Of a stretch of DNA of 5,634 bases, positions 4,536 through 5,634 are shown piece after piece; within the stretch, counting starts at the first letter, position 1, and every line of letters starts with the position of its first letter. Made by a program: the position numbers and the translations under genes. The notes below the pieces were generated by a model. The model searched no databases and had not been told where the DNA came from. It saw nothing but the letters and a program-made list of their open reading frames with translations. Source of the DNA: Xanthobacteraceae bacterium (GTDB lineage Bacteria > Pseudomonadota > Alphaproteobacteria > Rhizobiales > Xanthobacteraceae); NCBI GenBank assembly GCA_030043285.1, contig JASHXZ010000272.1, positions 1-5,634 of the forward strand, in the 5' to 3' direction.

Positions 4536-4913
4536 CTAATGTTGCTGGCGCGTGCTCAGCTGCGGCCCGAGTTGGGCGCAGCGAAACTTGCGGTTCAATT
4601 TTGTGGCTCGCATCGCTGTCCCCGGATTTCGCTTTCGCTCAATCCGGGCTACCTCGCTTTCGGGGTGCAGTCCAATCGCCCAACCCGGATTTCGCTGCTG
4701 CTCAATCCGGGCCACTTGTTGTCTTTTGCCGCAAGTCTGTCCCTCACACGCTCCTCCTCTGTCGGCTTGCTTTGCGACGATCGCAAAGGCGTACCCCGCT
4801 AACATGTTGTTGCCCCAGAGGAATTGCCGGTCCCTGCGAATCATGCCGCGGAGCCACTTGCGACGATTGGAGCAAACGGCTGCGACGTTTGAGAAAAAGC
4901 GGCGCAAAATCAA
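4536..4913 (-). CDS. doubtful small ORF running into REP palindromes
   Basis: A minus-strand frame of about 125 codons starts at a TTG (4911-4913) with GAGGAC about 9 nt upstream and has G/C-rich third positions in its first half, which reads ILRRFFSNVAAVCSNRRKW... and then MLAGYAFAIVAKQ. The second half translates two REP palindromes, giving the repeated peptide VARIE(Q/R)(Q/K)RNPG, and is unlikely to be evolved protein. The same ribosome site also fits an ATG at 4915-4917 in another frame, which gives a poorly biased ORF of under 60 codons. This may be a small real gene whose original end was replaced by REP sequence, or chance. No family recognised. Confidence 0.25.
   Translation of the reverse strand: MILRRFFSNVAAVCSNRRKWLRGMIRRDRQFLWGNNMLAGYAFAIVAKQADRGGACEGQTCGKRQQVARIEQQRNPGWAIGLHPESEVARIERKRNPGTAMRATKLNRKFRCAQLGPQLSTRQQH
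4621..4648 (-). repeat. REP palindrome vii
   Basis: CCCGGATT (4621-4628) and AATCCGGG (4641-4648) form a perfect 8-bp stem around a 12-nt loop that reads GAGCGAAAGCGA on the minus strand. Same orientation as vi and viii. Confidence 0.9.
4684..4711 (-). repeat. REP palindrome viii
   Basis: CCCGGATT (4684-4691) and AATCCGGG (4704-4711) form a perfect 8-bp stem around a 12-nt loop that reads GAGCAGCAGCGA on the minus strand. It lies 35 nt from palindrome vii in direct orientation. Confidence 0.9.
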
Positions 4914-4942
4914 TCATATTTTGTCCTCTATCCAGCGACCTC

Positions 4943-4970
4943 TTGACAATAATTCAGCAACAACTACATA
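4943..4970 (+). promoter_or_regulatory. possible sigma-70-type promoter
   Basis: TTGACA (4943-4948) is a perfect -35 hexamer. TACATA follows at 4965-4970 after 16 nt and matches a -10 box at only three of six positions. The area is AT-rich in an otherwise GC-rich region. It would drive transcription into the hairpin-dense segment that follows. Confidence 0.3.
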
Positions 4971-4974
4971 GCCT

Positions 4975-5377
4975 CCAAGCTCGCTCATCAGGGGCGTCAA
5001 CCGGTGACGTACTGATTGATGGAGCGAGACGCGGCGCCTGCGCGCGGGCTCGTAACCCGCACCCGGGCGGCTTCGGGACCTGCTCGTCCGGCATTACGAT
5101 CGGTCCGCGAGGAGCTCGCTAACCGGCATAGGCGGCGGCTTAAAGCCGTTCGACCTGCCGGGTATACGCAGCCCGAAGCTGAGCTGAGGCCTCAGAAACC
5201 TCGGCGAGTGCCGCGACGGAGCGCCGAAAGGCGAGCGCGCCCGCAAGCGGATGCCCGCGGTAACGCGGACCGTCCGTGGCGCGCGCCGCACTGGCTGCGG
5301 ATTCGGATGCTCTCATCCGAATGCCGGTGCGGATACTAAGTATGCGCCTCTCGGCGCTCCGCCTCCCCTTATTTTTT
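4975..5377 (+). other. hairpin-dense GC-rich segment, possible structured RNA or dispersed repeat
   Basis: About 400 nt hold no convincing gene, because open frames on both strands overlap each other and start poorly. The segment is rich in local inverted repeats: CGGG-CTCGTAA-CCCG (5045-5059), CTGAGGCCTCAG (5184-5195), CCGCG-GTAA-CGCGG (5255-5268), ATTCGGAT-GCTCTC-ATCCGAAT (5301-5322) and GCGCC-TCTC-GGCGC (5344-5357). It starts after a possible promoter and ends in a T-rich run. I have an impression of similar translated strings in Bradyrhizobium-type genomes, which would fit a dispersed repeat. It does not match tmRNA, RNase P RNA, SRP RNA or a group II intron domain V as I know them. Confidence 0.35.
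5329..5377 (+). terminator. possible intrinsic terminator
   Basis: GCGGA (5329-5333) can pair with TCCGC (5358-5362), and GCGCC (5344-5348) with GGCGC (5353-5357), giving a two-part stem with a 10-nt bulge on one side. The run CTCCCCTTATTTTTT (5363-5377) follows. The separation between stem and T-run is longer than ideal, so this is tentative. Confidence 0.3.
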
Positions 5378-5460
5378 GGAGGCAACAGCTTTCGTGCAGT
5401 GGCTTGGCAAGGCTCGGGCGCAAAAAAACGCGCCGCGAGAACGGGATTGCTTTATCCGCA

Positions 5461-5477
5461 CCCGCGCGAAGCGCGGG
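5461..5477 (+). repeat. perfect hairpin ahead of the 5508 gene
   Basis: CCCGCGC-GAA-GCGCGGG is a perfect 7-bp stem with a 3-nt loop, ending 30 nt before the ATG at 5508. A purine-rich tract (GGAGGAAAAAAGAAAG, 5479-5494) follows. It may be a 5'-leader structure or another dispersed palindrome. Confidence 0.55.
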
Positions 5478-5507
5478 GGAGGAAAAAAGAAAGAAGAAAG
5501 GACCACC

Positions 5508-5634
5508 ATGACCAACACCAAAAAGCCGAAAGCGCCGCGGGATTATCCCGGCCGCTTGACGCGCGAGGAATATTACGCGCTGCCGTCGGCGCGGCGCTGG
5601 CTCCTGGCGATGCGGGCCAAATCTGATTTGTTGG
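5508..5634 (+). CDS. start of an unidentified gene (runs off the window)
   Basis: The ATG at 5508-5510 is preceded by AGAAAGGA, which ends 5 nt before it, and opens a frame of 42 codons that continues past the window edge. The visible protein begins MTNTKKPKAPRDYPGRLTRE, continues EYYALPSARRWLLAMRAKSDLL, and has a basic Lys/Pro/Arg-rich N-terminus. It is hydrophilic, with no signal peptide or membrane segment. Third positions are mostly G or C, which supports coding. The LTREEYYALPSARRW stretch vaguely recalls the N-terminal signature of Uma2-type nucleases, but the rest does not, and I do not assign a family. It is the only well-supported plus-strand gene in the window. Confidence 0.65.
   Translation, partial: MTNTKKPKAPRDYPGRLTREEYYALPSARRWLLAMRAKSDLL

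Noticed and set aside
2667..4711. Repeats considered as a CRISPR array
   Set aside because: The units are palindromes in mixed orientation with irregular spacing from 20 nt to several hundred, with no uniform spacers and no cas gene.
4089..4802. Plus-strand open frame of 237 codons
   Set aside because: It is antisense to the RAYT gene and then reads through three REPs; its repeated SLNPG-type peptide comes from the palindromes.
5044..5060. tRNA-like anticodon arm (CGGG-CTCGTAA-CCCG)
   Set aside because: The loop resembles an anticodon loop, but no D arm, no GGTTCRA T-arm and no acceptor stem can be built around it.
5016..5339. Plus-strand ORF of 107 codons, with overlapping ORFs on both strands
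   Set aside because: Several frames on both strands are equally open, none has a clear ribosome site, and the products are Arg/Pro/Ala-rich without motifs.

Overview
The window looks like an accessory, repeat-laden stretch of a high-GC alphaproteobacterial chromosome, most likely Bradyrhizobium or a close relative (Nitrobacteraceae). The basis is the strong G/C bias at third codon positions, the style of the Ala/Pro-rich hypothetical proteins, and dispersed palindromes of the type CCCGGATT-N12-AATCCGGG. This is inference from composition and remembered families; no search was run. All recognisable complete genes lie on the minus strand.

Layout. 1-65: possible tail of a plus-strand gene. 67-732 and 1080-1826: two single-pass membrane proteins of unknown function. 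1958-2575: a TetR/AcrR-family repressor (CecR-like C-terminal half). A perfect 11-4-11 palindrome (2585-2610) overlies its translation start region, and a degraded copy (1852-1873) lies just upstream of the 1080-1826 gene. The repressor may therefore control both itself and that membrane protein. 2611-3020: no gene, but an inverted pair of REP palindromes, copy A of a roughly 134-bp dispersed repeat, and a 15-bp tandem triplication running into the end of the next gene. 3021-3545: a short, TraF-sized type I signal peptidase. It overlaps by ATGA with the 3' stub of an upstream gene (3542-3652) that stops exactly at a REP palindrome. 3653-3956: more REPs, repeat copy B and a second gene stub (3802-3927) that also ends at a REP.

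3957-4493 is the highlight: a REP-associated tyrosine transposase (RAYT) with intact HUH and Tyr motifs, bracketed by oppositely oriented REP palindromes and followed on its 5' side by two more. The window thus holds a compact REPtron and at least eight REP-like palindromes. REP boundaries coincide with the ends of two broken genes, and several stems differ by compensatory changes, suggesting the hairpin is the conserved unit.

4712-5507 has no convincing gene. It holds a weak candidate minus-strand ORF, a possible promoter (4943-4970), a hairpin-dense stretch (about 4975-5377) that could be a structured RNA or another dispersed repeat, and a hairpin before the ribosome binding site of a gene that starts at 5508 and runs off the window.
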